A stretch of DNA of 64,000 nucleotides from positions 56,825 to 120,824 of the forward strand of contig NZ_QVNQ01000016.1 in assembly GCF_003432485.1 (NCBI RefSeq). The letters are read 5' to 3'. Shown piece by piece: positions 8,164 through 16,336 of this stretch. The notes below the pieces were generated by a model. The model saw only the letters and a list, made by a program, of their open reading frames with translations, did no database searches and had not been told where the DNA came from. The stretch comes from Actinomadura spongiicola. GTDB taxonomy: Bacteria; Actinomycetota; Actinomycetes; Streptosporangiales; Streptosporangiaceae. Made by a program: the position numbers and the translations under genes. Within the stretch, counting starts at the first letter, position 1. Every line of letters starts with the position of its first letter.

Positions 8164-9099
8164 CTACCAGCCCCGTCCGGCGAACTTCTGGTCCTCGCCG
8201 AGCGAGGCGGCGTTGATGCCGACCATGGCCTCGCCGAGACCGCGGGACACCTTGGCGATGACGCCGGGGTCGTCGTGGAAGGTGGTGGCCTTCACGATGG
8301 CCTCCGCGCGCTGCGCCGGGTTGCCGGACTTGAAGATCCCGGAGCCGACGAAGACGCCCTCGGCGCCGAGCTGCATCATCATGGCCGCGTCGGCGGGGGT
8401 GGCGATGCCGCCCGCGGTGAACAGGACGACGGGCAGCTTCCCGGCCTCGGCGACCTCCCTGACCAGCTCGTAGGGGGCCTGGAGCTCCTTGGCGGCGACG
8501 TACAGCTCGTCCTCGGGGAGGGACTGGAGCCGCCGGATCTCCTGGCGGATCCGGCGCATGTGGGTGGTGGCGTTGGAGACGTCGCCGGTGCCGGCCTCGC
8601 CCTTGGAGCGGATCATCGCCGCGCCCTCGGTGATGCGGCGCAGCGCCTCGCCGAGGCTGGTGGCGCCGCAGACGAACGGGACGGTGAACGCCCACTTGTC
8701 GATGTGGTGCTCGTAGTCGGCGGGGGTGAGCACCTCGGACTCGTCGATGTAGTCGACGCCGAGCGCCTGGAGCACCTGCGCCTCGACGAAGTGGCCGATG
8801 CGGGCCTTGGCCATGACCGGGATGGACACCGCGTTGATGATCCCGTCGATCATGTCGGGATCGCTCATCCGGGAGATGCCGCCCTCGGCGCGGATGTCGG
8901 CGGGCACCCGCTCCAGGGCCATGACGGCGACCGCGCCCGCGTCTTCGGCGATCTTCGCCTGTTCGGGCGTGACGACGTCCATGATCACGCCGCCCTTGAG
9001 CATCTCCGCCATACCGCGCTTGACGCGGGCGGTCCCCGTCTCCGGCGCCGTCTCCGGCGTGGTGGTCTCGGGGGCGGAACTGGAAGTGGACACGGGCAT
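8164..9099 (-). CDS. pdxS: Pyridoxal 5'-phosphate synthase lyase subunit PdxS
   Basis: PdxS condenses ribose 5-phosphate, glyceraldehyde 3-phosphate and PdxT-derived ammonia to PLP. The 311-aa protein has a Ser/Thr/Pro/Glu-rich extension of about 25 residues before the conserved start VKRGMAEMLKGGVIMDVVT. The TIM-barrel motifs are IPVMAKARIGHFVEAQ, containing the Schiff-base Lys, then VDYIDESEVLTPAD, FVCGATSLGEALRRI and LFTAGGIATPADAAMMMQLGAEGVFVGSGIF. It lies three genes from ruvC, in the usual actinobacterial context. Confidence 0.97.
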   Translation of the reverse strand: MPVSTSSSAPETTTPETAPETGTARVKRGMAEMLKGGVIMDVVTPEQAKIAEDAGAVAVMALERVPADIRAEGGISRMSDPDMIDGIINAVSIPVMAKARIGHFVEAQVLQALGVDYIDESEVLTPADYEHHIDKWAFTVPFVCGATSLGEALRRITEGAAMIRSKGEAGTGDVSNATTHMRRIRQEIRRLQSLPEDELYVAAKELQAPYELVREVAEAGKLPVVLFTAGGIATPADAAMMMQLGAEGVFVGSGIFKSGNPAQRAEAIVKATTFHDDPGVIAKVSRGLGEAMVGINAASLGEDQKFAGRGW

Positions 9100-9147
9100 A
9101 CCTCACGAGAACGGGCGATAAGTCGCCTTCCATGGTATTCCCTGCTC

Positions 9148-9177
9148 GTATGAGCGTTCGACCCGGCACAGTGTCAA
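9148..9177 (-). promoter_or_regulatory. Candidate sigma-70-type promoter of pdxS
   Basis: On the minus strand a perfect TTGACA (9172-9177) is followed after 18 nt by TCATAC (9148-9153), about 50 nt upstream of the pdxS ATG. The -35 is consensus; the -10 is weak. Confidence 0.4.
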
Positions 9178-9195
9178 CGACCCGGGCTCGGTGCC

Positions 9196-10257
9196 TTACG
9201 GGATGTAGGGCTTGCCGTCGTTGACGATGACCACCCAGACCTGCCCCGGCGCGAAGGTCATCGGCTCGCCGGACGCGGTGGTGAAGGTGGTGCCCCGGTC
9301 CTCGGACGGCCGCGCCCACCTGGCCTTGTACGCCTTCCCATCGCGCAGGACGAGGGCCCGTCCGGTTCCGGTGGTGTGGATCAGCGGGGTGTAGCTGCCG
9401 AGGAAGTCGTGGAACTTCGACCGGGTCGTCCTGGCGTACTGGACGACGATCGTCCGGCCGCCCAGCACCCCGCCCTCGGCGGCGTGGTCGGGGCGCCCGC
9501 CCCAGCTGGCGAGCCAGCGCCGTTGCTTGGCCGACCAGGTGAACCCCATCCGCGCGGCCGGCCACCTGGCGGTGAAGGACTTGATCGGCCTGCCGCCCGC
9601 GGGCGCGGGGCCGAAGCGGAACCCGATGTCACGCGGCCCCTGCGCGTTCGGCGCCTGCTTCAGCAGTGCCCTCGGGTCGGCGTAGAGGTTGTACGGCATC
9701 GGCTTGGCGCTGGACCTGAAGTAGGCGGCGCCCGTCTTCTCGTGGGAGACGTCGTACACCGGCGCCGCGCGGACGTGCTTCTTCATCTTGCTCTGGACGC
9801 CGGAGAACGCGAAGGCGGGGCGGCCGAACTGCGGCAGGATGTGCAGGTCGGAGATCCGGGCGCTGCGGACGGGCCCGACACGCTTCGGCAACCGCGACGA
9901 GTACACCGTCATCAGCCGGGTCTCGCCGCCCTCGACCTGCTCGACGTACACGATGTCGGCGGCCGCCACCCCGCTCTGCGGCAGCGCGGGGCTCGTGTTC
10001 TCGATCTTGACGGCGAGAACGGGGTTGGTGAGGCCCTTCGTCCCGCCGGTGAACGGATGCGTCGCGGGCGTGGGCGCGGGCGTCGCGGACTCCACCGGCC
10101 CGCCGGTACCGGTCGGCGGGGGCGCCGACGCGGGGCCGCCGGAGTCCGAGCAGGCGGGCAGCGCGGCGGCGCCGAGGACGAGGACGCCGAGCCACGCACC
10201 CGCCCTCCGCCGGACGATGGTTCCCCACAGGCCCCTTTCGGCCCATTCGGATCGCAC
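9196..10257 (-). CDS. DUF3048-domain lipoprotein (YerB-like)
   Basis: This is a 353-aa predicted lipoprotein of unknown function. GTG at 10257 is preferred because GGGAGGGG precedes it. The N-terminal stretch RRRAGAWLGVLVLGAAALPAC is a lipoprotein signal with Cys at the lipobox, followed by a Pro/Ala/Thr-rich linker. The DUF3048 N-terminal domain is recognised by NPVLAVKIENTSPALPQSGVA, VYVEQVEGGETRLMTVY and PKRVGPVRSARISDL. The C-terminal part (VQYARTT, RDGKAYKARWARP, MTFAPGQVWVVIV) matches the second DUF3048 domain. It is predicted to be anchored on the outer face of the membrane. It is separated from the LemA-like gene by a strong hairpin. Confidence 0.85.
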   Translation of the reverse strand: MRSEWAERGLWGTIVRRRAGAWLGVLVLGAAALPACSDSGGPASAPPPTGTGGPVESATPAPTPATHPFTGGTKGLTNPVLAVKIENTSPALPQSGVAAADIVYVEQVEGGETRLMTVYSSRLPKRVGPVRSARISDLHILPQFGRPAFAFSGVQSKMKKHVRAAPVYDVSHEKTGAAYFRSSAKPMPYNLYADPRALLKQAPNAQGPRDIGFRFGPAPAGGRPIKSFTARWPAARMGFTWSAKQRRWLASWGGRPDHAAEGGVLGGRTIVVQYARTTRSKFHDFLGSYTPLIHTTGTGRALVLRDGKAYKARWARPSEDRGTTFTTASGEPMTFAPGQVWVVIVNDGKPYIP

Positions 10258-10312
10258 GTTTTGCCCCTCCCTTGACCGGTCTGCCAGAGGGTAGCGAACA
10301 CCGGCGAACGCG

Positions 10313-10380
10313 CCCGCCCGGGATCTGAGCGGGTCGCGACGCGGTCGGTGCCACCGCGCCCCGCTCAGATCCCGGGCGGG
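10313..10380. terminator. 21-bp perfect stem hairpin overlapping a stop codon
   Basis: The arms 10313-10333 and 10360-10380 are perfect reverse complements (21 bp), with a 26-nt loop that can itself pair GCGGT with ACCGC. There is no U-tract. The right arm contains the stop codon and last four codons of the LemA-like gene, so the structure forms at the end of that transcript before the DUF3048 gene. It is probably a U-less terminator or an RNA 3'-end stabiliser. Confidence 0.7.
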
Positions 10381-10904
10381 TCGTCGTCGATCTCGAAGAA
10401 GTCGGGAAGGGGCGCGCGGCCCGCGAGCGGCAGGATCCGGATGAGGGGTTTGCGGCGGGCGATCCTCGCCTGGGCGACGGCGTCGTTGTAGAAGCGGCGG
10501 GCGTAGGCGACCTTGGCCGCGGACGAGGACAGCTCGTCCAGCATCGCCGCGCCCTCCCCGGCGCCGTCCGCGGTGAGCGTGCCGACGAACTCGGGCTGGT
10601 CGACGACGGCCCGCAGCGCCCGCGACAGGTCGCTCTCGGCGAACTCCCGGTTGTCGGCGTCGGCGGTGCGGGCCTCGTGCGCCGCGGTGGCCAGGACCAG
10701 GCTCGCGGCCGGGTCCAGGAGCCGCGAGGCGGCCAGCTCCAGCGCGGCGGCGGCCCGCCTGACCAGGGCCGCGTCCAGCGCCGCCCGCGCCGTCTCGACG
10801 CGCACGTGCAGCCGGTCGAGCCGGGTCGCGCGCCACGACACGTACACGGCCACCAGGAACACGACGGCGACCCAGAACAGGACGTCGATGATCCAGTCGT
10901 ACAT
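10365..10904 (-). CDS. LemA-related membrane-anchored protein
   Basis: This 179-aa protein has an N-terminal membrane helix (about residues 5-22, WIIDVLFWVAVVFLVAVYV) followed by an all-alpha domain. The C-terminal block KVAYARRFYNDAVAQARIARRKPLIRI strongly resembles the LemA signature (ARxFYNDAV). Most of the protein should be cytoplasmic, if the usual LemA orientation applies. It lies directly downstream of pimA (13 nt) and ends inside a strong hairpin. Function is unknown; position suggests co-expression with phosphatidylinositol mannoside synthesis. Confidence 0.8.
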   Translation of the reverse strand: MYDWIIDVLFWVAVVFLVAVYVSWRATRLDRLHVRVETARAALDAALVRRAAAALELAASRLLDPAASLVLATAAHEARTADADNREFAESDLSRALRAVVDQPEFVGTLTADGAGEGAAMLDELSSSAAKVAYARRFYNDAVAQARIARRKPLIRILPLAGRAPLPDFFEIDDDPPGI

Positions 10905-10917
10905 CGCGACCCGCCCC

Positions 10918-12111
10918 CTACGCGCCGAGTCCCGACTCGACGACGCCCGCGCCGCCGAGCGTGACCGTCTCGTACACCCTCAGCACGTCGCGGGCCACCG
11001 CCGACCAGTCGTAGGCGCGGACGGCGGCGCGGGCCTCCGCCGACAGCTGCTTGCGGCGCGCCGGGTCGTCGAGCAGCTCCCCGGCCGCCGCCGCGAGGGC
11101 CTCGTGGTCGCCCGCCGGGAACAGCGCCCCGGCGCGCCCGCCGCGCAGCACCCGCTCGAACGCCTCGATGTCGCTGGCCAGGATGGGGGCGCCCGCCGAC
11201 ATCGCCTCGGCGAGGACGATGCCGAAGCTCTCGCCGCCGAGGTTCGGCGCGACGAACACGTCCACCGAATGGTAGGCGCGGACCTTGTCCTCCTCGCTGA
11301 CGAGGCCGAGGACGACGACCCGGTCGCGCAGCTCCGGGGAGACGCGGGCCGTCACGTCGTCGGCGTCGCCCGGTCCGGCGATCAGCAGCCGCAGTCCGGG
11401 CCGGCGCCGCCCGAGGATCTCGAACGCGCGCAGCAGCACGTCCAGGCCCTTGCGCGGCTCGTCCATCCGGCCGAGGAACCCGAGGGCGCCGCCGTCGCCG
11501 CGCGGCACGGACGGGTCCGCCTCGGCCGAGGCGGCGCGTCCGGGCCAGCCCGGCAGCGGCTCGGCCATCGCGTACCGTTCGGTCGCGACGCCGTTCGGGA
11601 TCAGCACGGCGTCGCCGCCGAGATGCTCGACGAGGCTGGTGCGGGCGGCCTCGGACACCGCGATCCGCCCAGTGATCTTCTCCAGCGCACTGCTCAGCAC
11701 CGGCGACATGACCGACAGCGCCCGCGATCTCACATACGACGCGTGGAAGGTGCCGACGATCGGGCCGTCCGCGGCCCAGCAGGCGAGCAGGCCCAGCGAC
11801 GGCGCCGCCGGCTCGTGGACGTGCAGGACGTCGAAGCCGCCCTCGCGGATCCAGCGCCGGACGCGGCCCGCCGACCGGAACCCGAACGCCAGCCGGGCCA
11901 CCGAGCCGTTGTAGGGCACGGGCACGGCGCGGCCCGCCGACACCACGTACGGCGGCAGCCGCGCGTCGTCGTCGGCGGGCGTCATGACCGACACGTCGTG
12001 GCCGTGCGCGATCAGCGCCTCGGCGAGGTCGCCGATGTGCTGCTGGACGCCGCCCGGCACGTTCCACGTGTACGGGCAGACGATGCCGATCTTCATGCGG
12101 CCGATCTTCAT
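10918..12111 (-). CDS. pimA: Phosphatidyl-myo-inositol mannosyltransferase PimA
   Basis: PimA is a GT4-family enzyme that adds the first mannose to phosphatidylinositol at the inner membrane face. It has the family opening MKIGIVCPYTWNVPGGVQQHIGDLAE, the membrane-docking region, and the C-terminal Rossmann motifs GRMDEPRKGLDVLLRAFE and PNLGGESFGIVLAEAMSAGAPILASD (the EX7E-type sugar-nucleotide site). The start is ambiguous: ATG 12111 (used here), ATG 12096, which fits the family length best, or GTG 12132 overlapping patA. The two ATGs lie in a short direct duplication, ATGAAGATCGGC repeated after 3 nt. Confidence 0.93.
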   Translation of the reverse strand: MKIGRMKIGIVCPYTWNVPGGVQQHIGDLAEALIAHGHDVSVMTPADDDARLPPYVVSAGRAVPVPYNGSVARLAFGFRSAGRVRRWIREGGFDVLHVHEPAAPSLGLLACWAADGPIVGTFHASYVRSRALSVMSPVLSSALEKITGRIAVSEAARTSLVEHLGGDAVLIPNGVATERYAMAEPLPGWPGRAASAEADPSVPRGDGGALGFLGRMDEPRKGLDVLLRAFEILGRRRPGLRLLIAGPGDADDVTARVSPELRDRVVVLGLVSEEDKVRAYHSVDVFVAPNLGGESFGIVLAEAMSAGAPILASDIEAFERVLRGGRAGALFPAGDHEALAAAAGELLDDPARRKQLSAEARAAVRAYDWSAVARDVLRVYETVTLGGAGVVESGLGA

Positions 12112-12121
12112 GAGCCGACTC

Positions 12122-13051
12122 TCACCGGCCACCCTCTGACAGGTCGTCCACCCAGACCTTCTGCAGCATGTGCCAGTCCTCGGGGTGGGCGGCGATGCCC
12201 CGCTCGAAGATTCGCGCGAGCTCCTGCGTCATGGCCTGGATCTTCTCCTGTCTGCGGCCCTCCTCCGGCACGGGGATCTCCTCGTGGACGCGCGCCGCCC
12301 AGTACTCGCCCTCATACCAGAGTGTCACGGGAATGAGGGCGGCGCCGGTCTGGAGCGCGAGCGCCGCCGAGACGGCGGGCATCCGGGCGGTGGCGCCGAA
12401 GAACTCCACGTCGATCCCGCTTTCGGTGAGGTCGCGGTCGACGACGAGGCACACGGGCCTGCCGGCGCGGAGACGCTGGGCCATGCGCCCGTACGCGGAC
12501 GCGCCCCGGTGCGCGAGGACCTCCATCCCGAGGCCCTCCCGGAACTTGACGAACCGGTCGAACAGCGACTCGGGCCTGAGCCGTTCCGCGACCGTGGTGA
12601 ACGGGTACCCGCAGTGCACGAGCCACGCGCCGGCGTGCTCGTAGTTGCCCATGTGCGGCAGCGCGAGGATGACGCCGCGCCCCGCGTCGAGATTGGTGAA
12701 GATCTTCTTCTCGCCGGTGACCCTCATCCGGCCGAGGATCCGCGCCCGGTCGTACTCGGGCAGCCGGAAGACCTCCAGCCAGTAGCGGAAGTAGGAGCGC
12801 AGCACCCGCTTGCTGAGCACCCGGACCTCGTCGTCGACGGCGTCCTTGCCGACGACGCGGCACAGGTTCCTCTCCAACTGCCGCACGCCCGCGCCGTGCC
12901 GGTGCCAGGTGTGGTCGGCGAGGGCGGTGAACGCGACCCGGGCCGCGCGCTCGGGCGACTTCCGGACGATCGTCCAGCCGACCGTGAACGCGGCGTCCAT
13001 CACCTCGTCCCGCAGGTCCGCGGCACGCGACCGCGGACGGCTCGCGTTCAT
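12122..13051 (-). CDS. patA: Phosphatidylinositol mannoside acyltransferase
   Basis: This is a peripheral membrane acyltransferase of the LpxL/HtrB fold that acylates the mannose of PIM1/PIM2. The 309-aa protein contains the catalytic HX4E-type motif in LPHMGNYEHAGAWL, the segment VCLVVDRDLTESGIDVEFFG, and the typical ending EDWHMLQKVWVDDL. The start codon overlaps the pgsA stop (ATGA), placing it in a coupled pgsA-patA-pimA operon as in other PIM-producing actinobacteria. Function is inferred from family and operon context. Confidence 0.92.
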   Translation of the reverse strand: MNASRPRSRAADLRDEVMDAAFTVGWTIVRKSPERAARVAFTALADHTWHRHGAGVRQLERNLCRVVGKDAVDDEVRVLSKRVLRSYFRYWLEVFRLPEYDRARILGRMRVTGEKKIFTNLDAGRGVILALPHMGNYEHAGAWLVHCGYPFTTVAERLRPESLFDRFVKFREGLGMEVLAHRGASAYGRMAQRLRAGRPVCLVVDRDLTESGIDVEFFGATARMPAVSAALALQTGAALIPVTLWYEGEYWAARVHEEIPVPEEGRRQEKIQAMTQELARIFERGIAAHPEDWHMLQKVWVDDLSEGGR

Positions 13052-13683
13052 GCGCGCGGCTCCGGCGCGGGATCCCTCGGCCGGGCGGCGGCCCTGTCCT
13101 GCGCGTAGACGGTGGCGAACCGCTGCCCGATCGTGACCGTGCTCAGCCCGGCGAGCGCCCACAGCGCGACCGCGAGGATGTAGGGAACCCCGAGCCCGTC
13201 GAGCCCGGCGGCGACGAGGGCGACGATGAGGCGTTCCGCGCGCTCGGCTATGCCCACGTTGCAGGTGTACCCGAGTCCCTCGGCGCGTGCCTTGGCGTAC
13301 GACACCACGACCCCGGCGACCATGCAGTACAGCGCGACCCCGGCGAGGGGCTCCTGCCCGTCCCGGTACAGGCCGATCATCAGCCCGGAGAAGATCGCGG
13401 CGTCGGCGACCCGGTCCATCGTGGAGTCCAGGAACGCTCCGAACTTGGAGATCTTGCCGGTGACGCGGGCGACGGCGCCGTCGAGCATGTCGAACAGCAC
13501 GAACGCGGTGATGACCATCGTGCCCCAGAAGAACTCGCCGCGCGAGAACAGCACGAGCGCGCCCGCGGCGACACCGAGCGTGCCGACGACGGTGATGGCG
13601 TTGGGCGAGAGCCTCGTCCGCGCGACCACGGTGCCGACGGGTTTGAGGACGCGTTCCAGCGCGGGCCTGATGTTGTTGAGCAT
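13048..13683 (-). CDS. pgsA: Phosphatidylinositol phosphate synthase (CDP-alcohol phosphatidyltransferase)
   Basis: This integral membrane enzyme joins CDP-diacylglycerol and inositol 1-phosphate. The full catalytic signature D-x2-D-G-x2-A-R-x8-G-x3-D-x3-D is visible in FDMLDGAVARVTGKIS followed by FGAFLDSTMDRVAD. Several hydrophobic helices follow. ATG 13683 gives MLNNIRPALERVLKPVG and is preferred over an upstream TTG at 13716. Its position first in the pgsA-patA-pimA operon supports inositol rather than glycerol phosphate as substrate. The length of 211 aa is typical. Confidence 0.92.
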   Translation of the reverse strand: MLNNIRPALERVLKPVGTVVARTRLSPNAITVVGTLGVAAGALVLFSRGEFFWGTMVITAFVLFDMLDGAVARVTGKISKFGAFLDSTMDRVADAAIFSGLMIGLYRDGQEPLAGVALYCMVAGVVVSYAKARAEGLGYTCNVGIAERAERLIVALVAAGLDGLGVPYILAVALWALAGLSTVTIGQRFATVYAQDRAAARPRDPAPEPRA

Positions 13684-14045
13684 CGCCGTCCGTTCTCGTG
13701 TTCTCGGGGCGCCCAATCGTAGTCCGACCGGCGGGTTCCGGTGGCGCGACCGAACTCCCGTCCGGACACGGGACCATCACGGCGGCCGGGATTGCGGACC
13801 GGTTCGCGGCCGGGTTTGCGACCGCACGCCAGGGACAGATCACGGTTGTTTGCCCTTCACCCCTTGTGGTCCCGCGCGCCACGGGAAAAGGTGGTGGTAC
13901 GGGTGTGACGTCGGTCACCCGTTTGGACGAGGTCGGACGCCGCACTCGGACGTCAGGGCCTGACCCCGCGCGGGGGCCGGGCCCCCAACCGCACGCGGGC
14001 CTGCACGCGGGAGACACGCGCGGAGACCCGTCCGAGGAGGTAGGC
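13684..14045. other. Divergent intergenic region between pgsA and the EF-G-like gene
   Basis: No gene is seen in these 362 bases. A TACGAT hexamer (minus strand, 13716-13721) could be the -10 of the pgsA operon. A Crp-like palindrome lies at 13899-13922. The segment 13970-14040 leads into a strong ribosome site (GAGGAGG) for the plus-strand gene. Confidence 0.5.
13899..13922 (+). promoter_or_regulatory. Crp-like inverted repeat upstream of the EF-G-like gene
   Basis: TGTGA-CGTCGG-TCACC at 13904-13919 matches the Crp consensus TGTGA-N6-TCACA at 9 of 10 half-site positions. It is flanked by the complementary arms ACGGGTG and CACCCGT. It lies about 130 nt upstream of the ATG at 14046. Binding is a prediction. 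Confidence 0.4.
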
Positions 14046-16211
14046 ATGGCGGACAAGGGAGGCCACTCGGGAGCCCCCGGCAGGGCACCGGAGGCCGGCG
14101 GGTGCGACAAGGTGCGCAATGTCGCGCTGGTCGGCCATTCCGGGGCCGGAAAGACGACGCTCGTGGAGGCGCTGCTGGCCGCCGCGGGCACGGTGCAACG
14201 GGCGGGAAAGGTCGAGGACGGCACCACGGTCAGCGACTACGACGACGTCGAGGTACGCCAGCAGCGCTCGGTGAACCTCACGCTCGCGCCGTTCAGCCAC
14301 GGCGACATCAAGGTCAACCTCATCGACACGCCCGGCTACGCCGACTTCGTCGGCGACCTGCGGGCCGGGCTCCGCGCCGCCGACGCGGCACTCTTCGTGA
14401 TCTCCGCGGTGGACGGCATCGACGGTCTCAGCCGGATGCTGTGGGAGGAGTGCGCCGCGGTCGGGATGCCCCGCGCGGTCGTCATCACCAAGGTCGACCA
14501 GCAGCGCGGCGACTTCGACGACGTGGTGATGTCCTGCCAGGACGTCTTCGGGGAGGGCGTCGCGCCGCTGTACTTCCCGGTCGGCGGCGGGGACGGGCTG
14601 AAGGGACTGATCGGGCTGCTGACGCAGCGCTGCCTCGACTACTCCTCCGGGCAGCGCACCGAGTGCGACCCCGACCCCCAGTACCTGGACCAGATCGCGG
14701 AGCAGCGCGCCACCCTGATCGAGGGGATCATCCAGGAGAGCGAGGACGAGTCCCTCATGGACAGGTACCTGTCCGGTGAGGACATCGACGTCAAGGCGCT
14801 CATCGAGGACCTGGAGACCGCGGTGGCGCGCGGCAGCTTCTACCCCGTCCTCGCGACCTCCGTCCCCCACGGCGACCATCCCGGCCCGGTCGTCGGCATG
14901 CGGGAGCTGCTGGAGGTCATCACCCAGGCGTTCCCGTCCCCGCTCGAACACGGCATTCCCTCCGTGACCCCGGTGAAGGGCGGACCGCCGCGGGAGGTCG
15001 CCTGCGACCCGGACGGCCCGCTGATCGCCGAGGTGATCAAGACGACGTCCGACCCGTACGTCGGGCGGATCTCGCTGGTGCGGGTGTTCTCCGGGACGCT
15101 GCGCCCGGACATGACCGTGCACGTCTCCGGGCACGGCATGGAGGACCGCGGCCACGAGGACCACGACGTCGACGAGCGGGTCGGCGCGCTCACCTCACCG
15201 CTCGGCAAGACGCAGCGCACGGTCTCGTCCTGCGTCGCGGGCGACATCTGCGCCGTCGCGAAGCTCACCCGCGCCGAGTCGGGCGACACGCTGTCCGATC
15301 CCGGCGCCCCTATGATCATGGCGCCCTGGTCGATGCCCGACCCGCTGCTGCCAGTGGCGATCCGGGCCAGGTCCAAGGCGGACGAGGACAAGCTCAGCCA
15401 GGCCCTCGGCCGGCTCGTCGCCGAGGACCCCACGCTCCGGCTGGAGAACAACTCCGAGACGCGGCAGCTCGTGCTGTGGTGCATGGGCGAGGCCCACGCC
15501 GACGTCCTGATCGACCGGCTGCGGTCCCGCTACGGCGTCGAGGTGGAGCGGGTCGACCTGCGCGTTCCGCTGCGGGAGACGTTCGGCGGGGCCGCCAAGG
15601 GCCTCGGACGGCACGTCAAGCAGAGCGGCGGGCACGGCCAGTACGGCATCTGCCACATCGACGTCGAGCCGCTGCCGTCCGGTGAGGGCTTCGAGTTCGT
15701 CGACAAGATCGTCGGCGGGGTGATCCCCCGGCAGTTCATCCCGTCGGTCGAGAAGGGCGTGCGGCAGCAGATGGCCCGCGGCGTGTCCGCCGGGTACCCG
15801 CTGGTCGACATCAAGGTCACCCTGCACGACGGGAAGGCCCACTCGGTCGACTCGTCCGACATGGCGTTCCAGGCCGCCGGGGCGCTCGCGCTCAAGGACG
15901 CGGCGGGCCAGGTGCCGATCCTGCTGCTGGAGCCCGTCGACGAGGTGGACGTGCTCGTCGCCGACGAGTACGTCGGCCCGATCATGTCCGACCTGTCGTC
16001 GCGGCGCGGCCGGGTCCTCGGCTCCCAGGCGGTGCCCGGCGGCCGCACCATGATCAAGGCGGAGGTGCCGCAGCTGGAGATCGTGCGGTACGCGATCGAC
16101 CTGCGGTCGATGTCGCAGGGCACCGGCACGTTCAGCCGGGCGTTCCTCCGCTACGAGCCGCTCCCGTCGCATCTGGCCGACAAGGTCGCCGCCGAGTCCA
16201 GGGAGGGCTGA
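14046..16211 (+). CDS. Elongation factor G-like GTPase (EF-G2 type)
   Basis: This 721-aa translational GTPase has the EF-G domain order. G1 is GHSGAGKTT (about 34-42), G3 is IDTPGYADFVGDL, and G4 is TKVDQQRG rather than the canonical NKxD. Domain II, the domain IV region (SGGHGQYGICHIDVEPLPSGEGFEF, FIPSVEKGVRQQMARG) and a C-terminal domain V with SSRRGRVLGSQAVPGG follow. The TKVD motif and overall pattern fit the actinobacterial EF-G-like subgroup (FusA2, Rv0120c type), not the essential FusA. The start follows GAGGAGGTAGGC. It is monocistronic, divergent from pgsA, and followed by a hairpin terminator. The physiological role of EF-G2 is not settled. Confidence 0.9.
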   Translation: MADKGGHSGAPGRAPEAGGCDKVRNVALVGHSGAGKTTLVEALLAAAGTVQRAGKVEDGTTVSDYDDVEVRQQRSVNLTLAPFSHGDIKVNLIDTPGYADFVGDLRAGLRAADAALFVISAVDGIDGLSRMLWEECAAVGMPRAVVITKVDQQRGDFDDVVMSCQDVFGEGVAPLYFPVGGGDGLKGLIGLLTQRCLDYSSGQRTECDPDPQYLDQIAEQRATLIEGIIQESEDESLMDRYLSGEDIDVKALIEDLETAVARGSFYPVLATSVPHGDHPGPVVGMRELLEVITQAFPSPLEHGIPSVTPVKGGPPREVACDPDGPLIAEVIKTTSDPYVGRISLVRVFSGTLRPDMTVHVSGHGMEDRGHEDHDVDERVGALTSPLGKTQRTVSSCVAGDICAVAKLTRAESGDTLSDPGAPMIMAPWSMPDPLLPVAIRARSKADEDKLSQALGRLVAEDPTLRLENNSETRQLVLWCMGEAHADVLIDRLRSRYGVEVERVDLRVPLRETFGGAAKGLGRHVKQSGGHGQYGICHIDVEPLPSGEGFEFVDKIVGGVIPRQFIPSVEKGVRQQMARGVSAGYPLVDIKVTLHDGKAHSVDSSDMAFQAAGALALKDAAGQVPILLLEPVDEVDVLVADEYVGPIMSDLSSRRGRVLGSQAVPGGRTMIKAEVPQLEIVRYAIDLRSMSQGTGTFSRAFLRYEPLPSHLADKVAAESREG

Positions 16212-16228
16212 ACTCCACCTCGGGAACT

Positions 16229-16259
16229 GCTCCGGTACGGGGAGAACCCGTACCGGAGC
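16229..16259 (+). terminator. Hairpin terminator after the EF-G-like gene
   Basis: A perfect 13-bp stem (16229-16241 with 16247-16259; GCTCCGGTACGGG arm) encloses the loop GAGAA, 17 nt after the stop codon. There is no U-run, as is common in GC-rich actinobacteria. Confidence 0.7.
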
Positions 16260-16336
16260 TCATCCCCCGGGCTGATCATGATTCGGTCCTGAGGCGGAGG
16301 CCGCGCCGGGTATGTCCGTGGGAACCTCGTTTCGCC

